This document shows positions 46,295 to 55,208 of a stretch of DNA of 64,000 nt, piece by piece. Source of the stretch: an uncultured Bacteroides sp. GTDB lineage: Bacteria; Bacteroidota; Bacteroidia; Bacteroidales; Bacteroidaceae. Position numbers and translations under genes: made by a program. Below the pieces are notes generated by a model. It saw only the letters and a program-made list of their open reading frames with translations. It was not told where the DNA came from and did no database searches. The DNA lies in NCBI RefSeq assembly GCF_959029255.1, contig NZ_CAUFUE010000005.1, forward strand, positions 1 through 64,000, given 5' to 3'. Within the stretch, counting starts at the first letter, position 1. Each line of letters begins with the position of its first letter.

Positions 46295-48244
46295 ATGATA
46301 GAAACTGCCGTTAAACGGTTTATTGTTGTGCTGATGTTGGGACTGTTCCCCTTTGTCCTACAGGCTACTGACCTTCCTAAAGAAATGAAAATCTTGGCGG
46401 ATAGTGCAAGGTATCTATTGGGAAATAAGCAACTGCCTGCTTTGAATGCCCAATGGATGAAAATCGCCCGGGAACTGAATGACACCACGCAAATAGAGGC
46501 GGCTTACGATAATCTGGTATCACACTATTATAATTTGGGAGATATTGACAGCTTGAAGAAGGTGACATATAACTTCATGGATTGGTGTACAAAGTATGAC
46601 AAACCGGATATGCGATATATGTACTGGCGCCAGTTCATTCAGCGCGTAACCGAGAAAGGTATGCAAGAAGAGGCCATTGCCGAAACTGCCCGCTTACATA
46701 AGGATGCTGAACAGGCTAAAAATAAGTATGGACTGGCATGCGGTGAAATGTGCATCGGATATAACCATCGGATTTTTGCCAATAATGTGGAGCTTTGTAT
46801 AGAATGCTATAATAATGCGTTGAAACATTTTGAGGAAGGTGAGTATTATAGGGATGCATACGTGGTGCTGCTCAATATTATCCAGACCTATCTTTCACGT
46901 AGCGAGTATGCCGAAGGCGAAGTATATCTGAAAAAACTGGAACAACTGGAGGCAACGATGAAACAGGAAAATAGGGAAATAGACTCTTCCTTGCACCTGC
47001 GTTTCAACGAGTTTCGTGTAATCTGTATGTTGGCAAGCAAAGGGAAGGCAGCTGCTGAACCTTATATAAAAGAAACGGATGATTTTTACAGATATAATCC
47101 CGGAAGTACGAACCCTGAAGCATGGTTTGCGTATAAGATAATGTGTTGCCGTATTTTGGGTGATTTGAAAGGAAACATATCATACGTTGATTCTCTGATG
47201 GATTACCAACATTCTCTGGGCATCTGTTATCCTTATAATCATAGGATGAAGGCGGAGTTGCAGGTGCAGTCGGGAGATTACCGTGAGGCATGTCAAAGCT
47301 ATGCGGAATATGCCCAGGTCAATGACTCTGTACGGAAAATAGAACAGGATGAACTGTTGAGTAAATACACGGCGCAGTTTGAGGTGGACAAACTGAAGAT
47401 GGAGAAACTGGAGCTGCGTGCCAAATTGAACAAAGACAAACTGACAACTGCCTTGATAGCCGGAAGTTTGATATTGGTGTTGCTGCTGGTGATAAGTTAT
47501 CTGTATATCCGTACCTTGTCGATGAACCGTAAACTGGACACGGCGCATAAGGCGGTGAAGAAGATGAGCCGGGTGAAGAGTTCGTTCATTCAGCATATCA
47601 CTCACGAGATACGTACACCGCTGAATTCTATTGTCGGCTTTTCCACTCTGCTGGCTGAAGACGAGGTAGATGAGGAAGAAAAGAAAGAATATGCCGCCCA
47701 GGTGGAAAGTAATAATACTTATTTGCTGGGTCTGATGGAGAATATTCTTACCATAGCGGATATGGATTCGCAGGTGCTGGATATGTCGCGGGAAGAGGTG
47801 GATATCAATGCATGTTGCCGTGAATGTACCGAAGCGCTCCATCCGGTTTTGAAAGAGAGGGTTGCATTGGAATGTGTTCCTTCACCGGAAATTCCTGTCA
47901 TCTATACCGTCCGGCCGTGGTTGAAAATTGTGATGATGGCTTTGCTGGATAATGCCGTAAAGTTTACAAATGAAGGCTATATCCGTGTTTCCTGTGAGGA
48001 AGATAAAACCCGCAGGGTGATGCGCATCACTGTAGAAGATACGGGCATCGGCATCGATTCGGGGAATAAGGAACATATTTTTGAGCGTTTCTATAAGGCA
48101 GACACTTTTACCAAAGGTACCGGTTTGGGGCTTGCCATTGCGCAGGAAATCATGGAAATGGCCGGTGGACGGGTTTACCTGGATGAGAGTTACCGGGGTG
48201 GTTGCCGCTTTGTTTTGGAGTGGCCGATGAAAGATAAAACCTAA
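46295..48244 (+). CDS. TPR-containing sensor histidine kinase
   Basis: 649 residues. Signal peptide, then a periplasmic helical-repeat (TPR) domain of about 350 residues, one membrane helix (about 386-405), a short coiled coil, HisKA with H437 (HITHEIRTPL), and HATPase (LLDNAVKFTN, EDTGIGI, GTGLGLAI). No receiver or HTH is fused, so it needs a separate response regulator, and none is adjacent. The GHL10 gene begins 33 bp downstream on the same strand and may share the transcript. The signal is unknown. Confidence 0.88.
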   Translation: MIETAVKRFIVVLMLGLFPFVLQATDLPKEMKILADSARYLLGNKQLPALNAQWMKIARELNDTTQIEAAYDNLVSHYYNLGDIDSLKKVTYNFMDWCTKYDKPDMRYMYWRQFIQRVTEKGMQEEAIAETARLHKDAEQAKNKYGLACGEMCIGYNHRIFANNVELCIECYNNALKHFEEGEYYRDAYVVLLNIIQTYLSRSEYAEGEVYLKKLEQLEATMKQENREIDSSLHLRFNEFRVICMLASKGKAAAEPYIKETDDFYRYNPGSTNPEAWFAYKIMCCRILGDLKGNISYVDSLMDYQHSLGICYPYNHRMKAELQVQSGDYREACQSYAEYAQVNDSVRKIEQDELLSKYTAQFEVDKLKMEKLELRAKLNKDKLTTALIAGSLILVLLLVISYLYIRTLSMNRKLDTAHKAVKKMSRVKSSFIQHITHEIRTPLNSIVGFSTLLAEDEVDEEEKKEYAAQVESNNTYLLGLMENILTIADMDSQVLDMSREEVDINACCRECTEALHPVLKERVALECVPSPEIPVIYTVRPWLKIVMMALLDNAVKFTNEGYIRVSCEEDKTRRVMRITVEDTGIGIDSGNKEHIFERFYKADTFTKGTGLGLAIAQEIMEMAGGRVYLDESYRGGCRFVLEWPMKDKT

Positions 48245-48277
48245 ATATAAATATTAGTATAAAGTTATAATTGAAAG

Positions 48278-49789
48278 ATGAGAGCAAAATCCCTTTTATG
48301 TTTATTCCTCTTGTTACTGATGGCAGGAGGAATTTTTGCGCAAGTGCAGGCGCCGTCTGCATATCCTAAACGTGAATTTCGTGCAGCTTGGATTCAGGCG
48401 GTGAACGGACAGTTTCGTGGCATACCGACCGAGACTCTGAAGCAAACGTTGATAAACCAGTTGAATTCTTTGCAGGGAGCGGGCATCAATGCCATCATCT
48501 TCCAAGTGCGACCTGAGGGGGATGCGCTCTACGCGTCGCAATATGAACCGTGGAGCCGTTATCTGACAGGTGTGCAGGGCAAGGCGCCGGAACCTTTTTG
48601 GGACCCGATGCAGTTTATGATTGAAGAATGCCACAAGCGGAACATGGAGTTTCATGCTTGGATAAACCCTTACCGGGTGAAAACCTCACTGAAGAATGAG
48701 CTTGCTCCGATTCATATTTACAGGGAACATCCCGAATGGTTCGTGACGTATGGCAACCAGCTTTATTTTGACCCGGCTTTGCCCGAAAGCCGTGACCATA
48801 TCTGCAAGGTGGTGACTGATATTGTATCCCGCTATGATGTGGACGCCATTCACATGGATGATTATTTCTATCCTTATCCCATCAAAGGGACGGATTTCCC
48901 GGATGATGCCAGCTTTGCACGTTTTGGCGGTGGTTTCACCAATAAGGCGGATTGGCGCCGCAGTAATGTGAATATATTGATTAAAAAGATACATGAGACT
49001 GTTCGCGGGCTGAAACCGTGGGTGAAGTTCGGTGTCAGTCCTTTCGGCATTTACCGTAACGAAAAGAGTGACCCGTTGGGTAGCAAGACTAACGGCTTGC
49101 AGAATTATGACGACTTGTATGCGGATGTGTTGCTGTGGGCGCGCGAGGGCTGGATTGATTATAATATTCCCCAGATTTACTGGCAGATAGGGCATCCGGC
49201 TGCCGACTATGAGACTTTGGTGAAGTGGTGGGCTAAGAATTCTGAAAATCGTCCTTTGTTCATCGGTCAGTCTGTGATGAACACGGTGCAGAATGCCGAC
49301 CCGCAAAATCCGTCGATTAACCAGCTTCCCCGTAAGATGGCTTTGCAACGTGCTTACCAGACGATTAGCGGTAGTTGCCAGTGGCCTGCGAGTGCGGTGG
49401 TGGAGAATGCGGGTAACTACCGGGATGCCCTGGTTGCAGAGTACCATAAGTATCCGGCTCTTCCTCCTGTTTTCGATTTCATGGATAATGAAGTTCCTGA
49501 CAAGGTGCGCAAGGTGAAGCCGGTGTGGACTGCCGATGGTTATATTCTGTTCTGGACGGCACCTGAATATGATGACGAAATGAATCGTCCGGTGCAGTAT
49601 GTAGTGTATCGGTTCGGCTCAAAGGAGAAGGTGAATATTGATGATCCGTCGCATATTGTTGCCATCACCCGCAATCCTTTCTATAAGTTGCCATACGATA
49701 ACGGAAAAACGAAGTACCGCTATGTTGTGACGGCACTCGACCGCTTGCATAACGAATCGAAATCAGTAGGAAAGAAAGTGAAATTATAG
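48278..49789 (+). CDS. GHL10-type glycoside hydrolase-like protein, secreted (paralogue)
   Basis: 503 residues with a signal peptide (LCLFLLLLMAGGIFAQ). The same TIM-barrel family as 36721-38172: REFRAAWIQAVNGQF, NAIIFQVRPEGDALYASQYE, EFHAWINPYRV, YDVDAIHMDDYFYPYP, PQIYWQIGHP. A fibronectin-like C-terminal domain carries the VQYVVYRFGS strand. The two paralogues are clearly diverged, so they probably act on different glycans. It follows a histidine kinase by 33 bp. Confidence 0.87.
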   Translation: MRAKSLLCLFLLLLMAGGIFAQVQAPSAYPKREFRAAWIQAVNGQFRGIPTETLKQTLINQLNSLQGAGINAIIFQVRPEGDALYASQYEPWSRYLTGVQGKAPEPFWDPMQFMIEECHKRNMEFHAWINPYRVKTSLKNELAPIHIYREHPEWFVTYGNQLYFDPALPESRDHICKVVTDIVSRYDVDAIHMDDYFYPYPIKGTDFPDDASFARFGGGFTNKADWRRSNVNILIKKIHETVRGLKPWVKFGVSPFGIYRNEKSDPLGSKTNGLQNYDDLYADVLLWAREGWIDYNIPQIYWQIGHPAADYETLVKWWAKNSENRPLFIGQSVMNTVQNADPQNPSINQLPRKMALQRAYQTISGSCQWPASAVVENAGNYRDALVAEYHKYPALPPVFDFMDNEVPDKVRKVKPVWTADGYILFWTAPEYDDEMNRPVQYVVYRFGSKEKVNIDDPSHIVAITRNPFYKLPYDNGKTKYRYVVTALDRLHNESKSVGKKVKL

Positions 49790-49803
49790 GGCGTAGCTCT
49801 TTT

Positions 49804-50352
49804 TTAGTAAAGTATAAGCCCTGCAATTCCGCATGCGATAATCATCAATATCGGGTTGGCTTTGTACTTCTTCGTACCGATGAAAGCAACGAGAAAAATG
49901 ATTATGCTGATGATGAAGGAGTACAGGTCTTCCGTGGGAGAGTTGAAGTTTTCAGTATTCATTAATACGAGTGCGGCCGATGCCAGCAATCCTACCACTG
50001 CCGGGCGGAGTCCGCTGAATACTGCTTCTACGGACGGGTGCTTTTGATATTTCAGGAAGAATTTGCTGATGGTGAGCATCAGGATGAATGAGGGCAGCAC
50101 TACCGCAAAAGTAGCGATGACGGAGCCCCATATACTTCCCGTTGCCGTGAAACCTACGTAGGTGGCGGAATTGATTCCGATGGGGCCGGGGGTCATCTGG
50201 CTGATGGCTACGATGTCTGTAAACTCCTGAGGTGAGAGCCAGCCATAACGGGTGACAACTTCTCCCTGTATCATGGAAAGCATGGCATATCCGCCGCCAA
50301 AGCCGAAAAGGCCGATTTTGAAGAAGGTATAGAATAATTGGAGGAATATCAT
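49804..50352 (-). CDS. chrA: Chromate transporter-type half protein (second of pair)
   Basis: 182 residues, five or six helices. The CHR-family signature appears as GLFGFGGGYAMLSMIQ and ISQMTPGPIGINSATYVG. Half-size CHR proteins occur as gene pairs whose products work together, as here with 50440-50982. The family exports chromate, but physiological substrates in gut anaerobes are not known. A short-period AT/TATCAAC tract (50355-50455) separates the halves. Confidence 0.85.
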   Translation of the reverse strand: MIFLQLFYTFFKIGLFGFGGGYAMLSMIQGEVVTRYGWLSPQEFTDIVAISQMTPGPIGINSATYVGFTATGSIWGSVIATFAVVLPSFILMLTISKFFLKYQKHPSVEAVFSGLRPAVVGLLASAALVLMNTENFNSPTEDLYSFIISIIIFLVAFIGTKKYKANPILMIIACGIAGLILY

Positions 50353-50439
50353 GGGGTTTTAGATTTATGATTTCAGATTTATTACTTTAGATTTGGGAAT
50401 TATGATTTTGTTGATTCTCAACTATCAAACTATCAACTC

Positions 50440-50982
50440 TTAACTATCAACTCTTTTCAATTTTCCGTAGATGTATCCGCCTACACCGGCAGCGATAATA
50501 ATCCAGATAGGAGAAAAGCCCAGTAACCAAATCAGCAGGGCGGAAACAACGGGTATCCAGATATTGTAGCGGCTAATCCGGGCTGACTTGGCCATGCTGA
50601 ACGTGGGGGCGGCAATCAAAGCGACCACTGCCGGGCGGATGCCCTTGAATATCCGCTCCACATAGACATTGTCCTTGAAGTTGTGAAAGAACAGTGCTAT
50701 GGCAAGGATGATGAGGAAAGAGGGGAGTATGGTACCTAAGGCAGTGATGATGCTTCCCTTCAACCCTTTCAGCCGATAGCCGATGAAGATGGAGATATTG
50801 ACTGCAAGGATGCCCGGAGCCGATTGCGATATGGCAAGCAAATCGATAAAATCATCTTGGGCTATCCACTTGCGTTTGGTTACGATTTCGTTTTCAATCA
50901 GTGGCACCATAGCGTAACCACCTCCAATGGTAAATGCTCCGATTTTAAAGAAAATGGAGAATGCTTCGATATATATATTCAT
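50440..50982 (-). CDS. chrA: Chromate transporter-type half protein (first of pair)
   Basis: 180 residues, the partner of the previous entry. The signature is KIGAFTIGGGYAMVPLIE and ISQSAPGILAVNISIFIGY. Its ATG lies two bases after the stop of the giant HTCS gene, so both are probably one transcript. That makes the HTCS a candidate autoregulated activator of this transporter pair. The C-terminus ends in a short basic tail (YGKLKRVDS). Confidence 0.85.
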   Translation of the reverse strand: MNIYIEAFSIFFKIGAFTIGGGYAMVPLIENEIVTKRKWIAQDDFIDLLAISQSAPGILAVNISIFIGYRLKGLKGSIITALGTILPSFLIILAIALFFHNFKDNVYVERIFKGIRPAVVALIAAPTFSMAKSARISRYNIWIPVVSALLIWLLGFSPIWIIIAAGVGGYIYGKLKRVDS

Positions 50983-50984
50983 TT

Positions 50985-53900
50985 TTATTTTACTTCTTCT
51001 TTTTCCTTTGCTTCTTCTCCCGCGCCTTGTTTGCCATATTGGCTCGGACTCATGTTGAAATGTTTTTTGAATACTTCACGGAAATACTTGGCATCGTTGA
51101 ATCCGGTCATTTCAGCAATCTCGGTGACGGTATGCTGCTGCTCTTTCAGCAGTTTGGCGGCATACTTCAGGCGGATGAAGCGAATGTAATCACTTGGAGC
51201 CTGGTCGGTCAGCGCTTTGAGTTTAGAGTAAAAACTGCTTCGGCTCATGTTCAACAATTTGGCAAGTGTGTCGACTGTGAATTCGGAATTATCCATGTTA
51301 TCTTCCACACTTTGTTTAATGGTTGCTATAAATTTCCACTCTTTATCTGAAGAGCAGTTGATGCAATCGCTCCGATTTTCATCGTCATCCAGTTCCAGAT
51401 TGGCATATCTTTGGCGCAAGATAGCGCGGTTTGTCAGAAGGTTGGCTATAGTGGCGCGGAGAATTCCGATATTGAACGGCTTCACGATATACTCATCCGC
51501 ACCTATTTGCAATCCTTCGATGATGTTCTTGTCTGTATTGAGTGCTGTAAGCAAGACGACGGGGATATGGGAAGTCTCAATATTACTCTTTATCACTTTG
51601 CATAATTCGTCTCCCCGCATTTCGGGCATCATGATATCCGAAATAATCAGATTTGGCAAGTATTCTTTCACTATGATAAGCGCGTCTTTTCCGTTGTTGC
51701 ATACTTGTACGCTATACTCTTCGGAAAGAGAATTACGCAGGTATTCACGTAACTCGTCATTATCTTCTACAATTAGAATTTTCTGACGGTCTTCGGCTTT
51801 GAGAGTCTGTTGTTTCACACTTTCGTAGATATTACTGCTAGGCGGTGATACACTGACTGGCACTCCGGCTTCCGAGTAAACCACTTTCTCGTTCTTCAGT
51901 GGAGCACGGTGTATGGCTTTGCGGTAATGTTTCCCAGCTTTCGGGAATGTAACCTTCATGTTGGAACCTTTGCCTTCGGTACTGGTGAAACTTAATTTAC
52001 CCTTGTGTATGCTTACGAGTTTACCTACCAAGAGCAATCCGATGCCACTGCCGGTGACTTTGGAATTGATGGCATTACTGCCTCTGAAGTGTATCTTGAA
52101 CAGTTTCTTTTGTTCGGATGCGGGAATACCGATACCGGTATCTTTAACCTCAATGCTCCAGTTATCCGAACTTTCGCCCGCATAGATGTGAACACTTCCT
52201 CCTTCCGGCGTATACTTCAGGGCATTGGATATAAGATTTTTCAGGATTGAGTCCATTTTATCCTTATCCAGCCAGACGTTCAGATAGCGGAAGTTGGTTT
52301 CGTAGGTCAGGTTGATATGTTTTACGTTGGCGTATGAGCGGAAAGCGTTGACGGTTTCGGTCATATACGAATTTAATTCATACTCGGATACGTAGAGATT
52401 GGACGTATAAGTGTCGGCACGCTCGAAGTTGATTAAGTTTGTTGTCAAGCGCAACAAGGCATTGACATTACGCAGGGAAGTATTGATGTTGTTGCGACCG
52501 TTTTCGCTCAAGGTTTCGCGCTCGGCGATTTCTTCCAAAGGCGCTTTGATAAGCGTCAACGGAGTACGGATGTCGTGCGCCGTATTGATGAAGAACCTTA
52601 TCTTCTCGTCGGAGGATTTTCTCTGTTTACGCATTACGATGATGCGCAAAGTGATACTTGCAATGGCAATGACGATTATGGCATATAGTAACAAAGCCCA
52701 TATACTGAGCCAGAAGGGCTGCTCGATGATAATGTTCATCGCTCGCTCTTCCAAGATGATACGGCGGTCTTCGTTGGAGATGGCACGTACACGCAGGGTA
52801 TAATGACCGGGACTCAGGTTGGTGAAACGGATAATGTTTTCTTGCCCCGGACGGCTCCATCCATCATAGAAACCTTCTAATTTCCAGGAATACAAGATGA
52901 GAGAAGGATAGTCGTAGTTAATGGAGGATACATTCAACGAAAATATATTCTGATTATATTTCAGTTGCAAGGTCTCTGTCTCGTCTATATCCACCATCAA
53001 CGGGGAACCGTTGTCTTTCGGATAAACCGTTTGATAGAATACGCGGAGGTCGCTGAAAATCATTTTAAATTTGTAATCGCGGGGCAATACCATGTTTTTA
53101 TTAAATTCAATAGCCCCGTCCGTGCTGCCCAAGATGACATTTCCATTCTTGCGCAGTGTTCCCGAGGCGGCATTGAAGTGGTCTGATTGCAATCCCTGCT
53201 CTTTAGTCCAGTTATGAAATGTCTTCTCAGTGGGATTGAAACTGCATAAACCGTGTTCCGTACTCAAGAAGATGTCCCGTTTACCATCGGAAAGGATGGT
53301 ATATATATTATTGGAAATAAGCGCGCTGTTGTCTTTATAGAAATGCTCGAACTTTTTGTCTTGAGGGTTGTAAATCAACAGTCCCGAGTTGTTGGTACCG
53401 ATATATAATAAACCATTTGGTGATTGATATAAAGAATATATGTAGACAGACTCTACAGGCATTGGGATATATTGATACTTTCCGGATGACTTTTCCAATA
53501 GGTAGAGCCCGTTGGCAGTGCCTATCCACATGTATTTATCATTCCTCTCAACGATTTCTGTAATTCCGTCTAGTCCGGGGATATACTCTATTTCCTTGTT
53601 TATGTAATCTATCTTTTTGAGATTGTAATAACCTCCCGACCATATATTTCCTTCACTGTCTTTGGTGATGGCGCGAATATATTTATCCGGGCGGATATTC
53701 AAATTACTGAATAGGGAAGGTGTAAAAAAGTCTACTGACAGATTCCTCTTGTTTATCTCGTAGATACCGGAACTATAGCCTCCTACCCAGATGATTCCGG
53801 GACTTACCTCGCACAAGGAGATAAATGTATGGTTTTGATTATGATTGTCCTTATTGAATACGCTGAGGAAAGAATGCCATTGGTTTGTTTTTTCAACATA

Positions 53901-55022
53901 TAGGCTTATACCGTTGTTGGTGGCATACCATAAATCACCATCGGTATCTTCTATGATGGCATTCACCTGGTCGTTGATGAGTGACTGTACGTTTCCTATG
54001 GAATGCTTTATCCACTTGTAATCACTGTATCGGTTGTTTCGCACAGTGATGCCAATAGGGTAGTTGGCCATCCATATTCGTTGTTCCTCGTCAACGTATA
54101 TATCATTAATGGTATTGCCGTTCATGGCGTTATAGCGATTGTAATCGGCTATGATATATGGTTCGGATTTGTAGGTGTTCACATTCATTTTGTAAATTCC
54201 CGCACCATCAGTAGCTATCAATATTTCATGGTCGCCAAAAGAACAGATACGGTTGATACTGACATCTTCTAAACCGGATTTCAGCATGATCGTGCGATGA
54301 AGGTTCAGGTCGTAGGCGAACATTCCTTTTTGAAACGTTCCGATGAAGACTTTGTTACTGTTTTTATGAAAGAAAAGCTCATTGATTTGGAATTTCAGGT
54401 TGTCCAATTTGCCGCAAGGACTCAGTGACAGGGTATTATTTTTCAGTTCAGCATAGTGTATGCCAATGTCTGTGCCAATAAAATAGTGGGTACTGTCTAT
54501 CTGTACAATGTCCGTTATGCTTTCTTCTATAGCATTCTTGATTACGATGGATTTGTCGGTATTACTGTTATATAGGTATATGGCTCTGTCATTACATAAC
54601 CAGACGATATCATTATTGTCGATATATCCGAAGCTGACGGGAGTGTGGCGGTTCTTGGATTCGCTGTCGGGCATTTTATATACCAGTTGGAAACGGTCGT
54701 GCTTGCTTTCATAGCGGAATACACGGCCTTTCTTACCGATTTCCCACAGTCTTCCCCGGGAGTCGATATAGAGCCAGTTTAAGTTCATCATGGAGTTGAC
54801 TTCTTCCTCGCCATCCATTAACTTGTACTGTTTGAAGTCTTTGCCGTTATAGCGATCGATTCCATCGTGTGTCAGAAACCACATGTAGCCTTTAGGCCCC
54901 TTTTGAATTGCGTATACCCGTCTATTGCTTAAGCCATCTTCCACACCGATATATTTGTATGTCTGAGCGGCGCAAAAGAGTGAAGACAAAAGGTACACAA
55001 AGAAAATGAAAAGCTTTCTCAT
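50985..55022 (-). CDS. Hybrid two-component system with propeller sensor (HTCS)
   Basis: I choose the ATG at 55022 because it begins a signal peptide (MRKLFIFFVYLLSSLFCAAQ); an open frame upstream is AT-rich leader. 1345 residues. A double Reg_prop beta-propeller covers about 25-690 with repeated D-G-I-W/NG-L blades, then a Y_Y_Y domain (about 690-765) and a membrane helix. HisKA has H816 (NTAHDIRTPL), HATPase NLISNALKYT and GSGIGLLL, the receiver D1129 (ISDIMMPEM), and an AraC HTH ends the chain. Such regulators normally control glycan loci. Here the only linked genes are the CHR pair, two bases downstream, so the target is unclear. Confidence 0.9.
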   Translation of the reverse strand: MRKLFIFFVYLLSSLFCAAQTYKYIGVEDGLSNRRVYAIQKGPKGYMWFLTHDGIDRYNGKDFKQYKLMDGEEEVNSMMNLNWLYIDSRGRLWEIGKKGRVFRYESKHDRFQLVYKMPDSESKNRHTPVSFGYIDNNDIVWLCNDRAIYLYNSNTDKSIVIKNAIEESITDIVQIDSTHYFIGTDIGIHYAELKNNTLSLSPCGKLDNLKFQINELFFHKNSNKVFIGTFQKGMFAYDLNLHRTIMLKSGLEDVSINRICSFGDHEILIATDGAGIYKMNVNTYKSEPYIIADYNRYNAMNGNTINDIYVDEEQRIWMANYPIGITVRNNRYSDYKWIKHSIGNVQSLINDQVNAIIEDTDGDLWYATNNGISLYVEKTNQWHSFLSVFNKDNHNQNHTFISLCEVSPGIIWVGGYSSGIYEINKRNLSVDFFTPSLFSNLNIRPDKYIRAITKDSEGNIWSGGYYNLKKIDYINKEIEYIPGLDGITEIVERNDKYMWIGTANGLYLLEKSSGKYQYIPMPVESVYIYSLYQSPNGLLYIGTNNSGLLIYNPQDKKFEHFYKDNSALISNNIYTILSDGKRDIFLSTEHGLCSFNPTEKTFHNWTKEQGLQSDHFNAASGTLRKNGNVILGSTDGAIEFNKNMVLPRDYKFKMIFSDLRVFYQTVYPKDNGSPLMVDIDETETLQLKYNQNIFSLNVSSINYDYPSLILYSWKLEGFYDGWSRPGQENIIRFTNLSPGHYTLRVRAISNEDRRIILEERAMNIIIEQPFWLSIWALLLYAIIVIAIASITLRIIVMRKQRKSSDEKIRFFINTAHDIRTPLTLIKAPLEEIAERETLSENGRNNINTSLRNVNALLRLTTNLINFERADTYTSNLYVSEYELNSYMTETVNAFRSYANVKHINLTYETNFRYLNVWLDKDKMDSILKNLISNALKYTPEGGSVHIYAGESSDNWSIEVKDTGIGIPASEQKKLFKIHFRGSNAINSKVTGSGIGLLLVGKLVSIHKGKLSFTSTEGKGSNMKVTFPKAGKHYRKAIHRAPLKNEKVVYSEAGVPVSVSPPSSNIYESVKQQTLKAEDRQKILIVEDNDELREYLRNSLSEEYSVQVCNNGKDALIIVKEYLPNLIISDIMMPEMRGDELCKVIKSNIETSHIPVVLLTALNTDKNIIEGLQIGADEYIVKPFNIGILRATIANLLTNRAILRQRYANLELDDDENRSDCINCSSDKEWKFIATIKQSVEDNMDNSEFTVDTLAKLLNMSRSSFYSKLKALTDQAPSDYIRFIRLKYAAKLLKEQQHTVTEIAEMTGFNDAKYFREVFKKHFNMSPSQYGKQGAGEEAKEKEEVK

Positions 55023-55139
55023 AAATAACCTATTTAGGGTTTGAATATGATGATAAATTCTGGGGGGACTTAAAATTAACACAAAAGTAGTGAAAATGTT
55101 TAGAATATGCAAAGAAAAAGCAAAGAATAAGAAGCAAAA

Positions 55140-55171
55140 CAGACGCGGATTATAGAGTAAATCCGCGTCTG
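55140..55171 (-). terminator. Strong hairpin downstream of purL
   Basis: CAGACGCGGATT (55140-55151) pairs perfectly with AATCCGCGTCTG (55160-55171) around an eight-base loop, followed on the minus strand by TTTTGCTTCTT. A second short hairpin, ATAAAAGAT/ATCTTTTAT, lies nearer the purL stop. Confidence 0.82.
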
Positions 55172-55208
55172 CAAGCATTCTGGAGGTGATAAAAGATTTT
55201 TTTATCTT

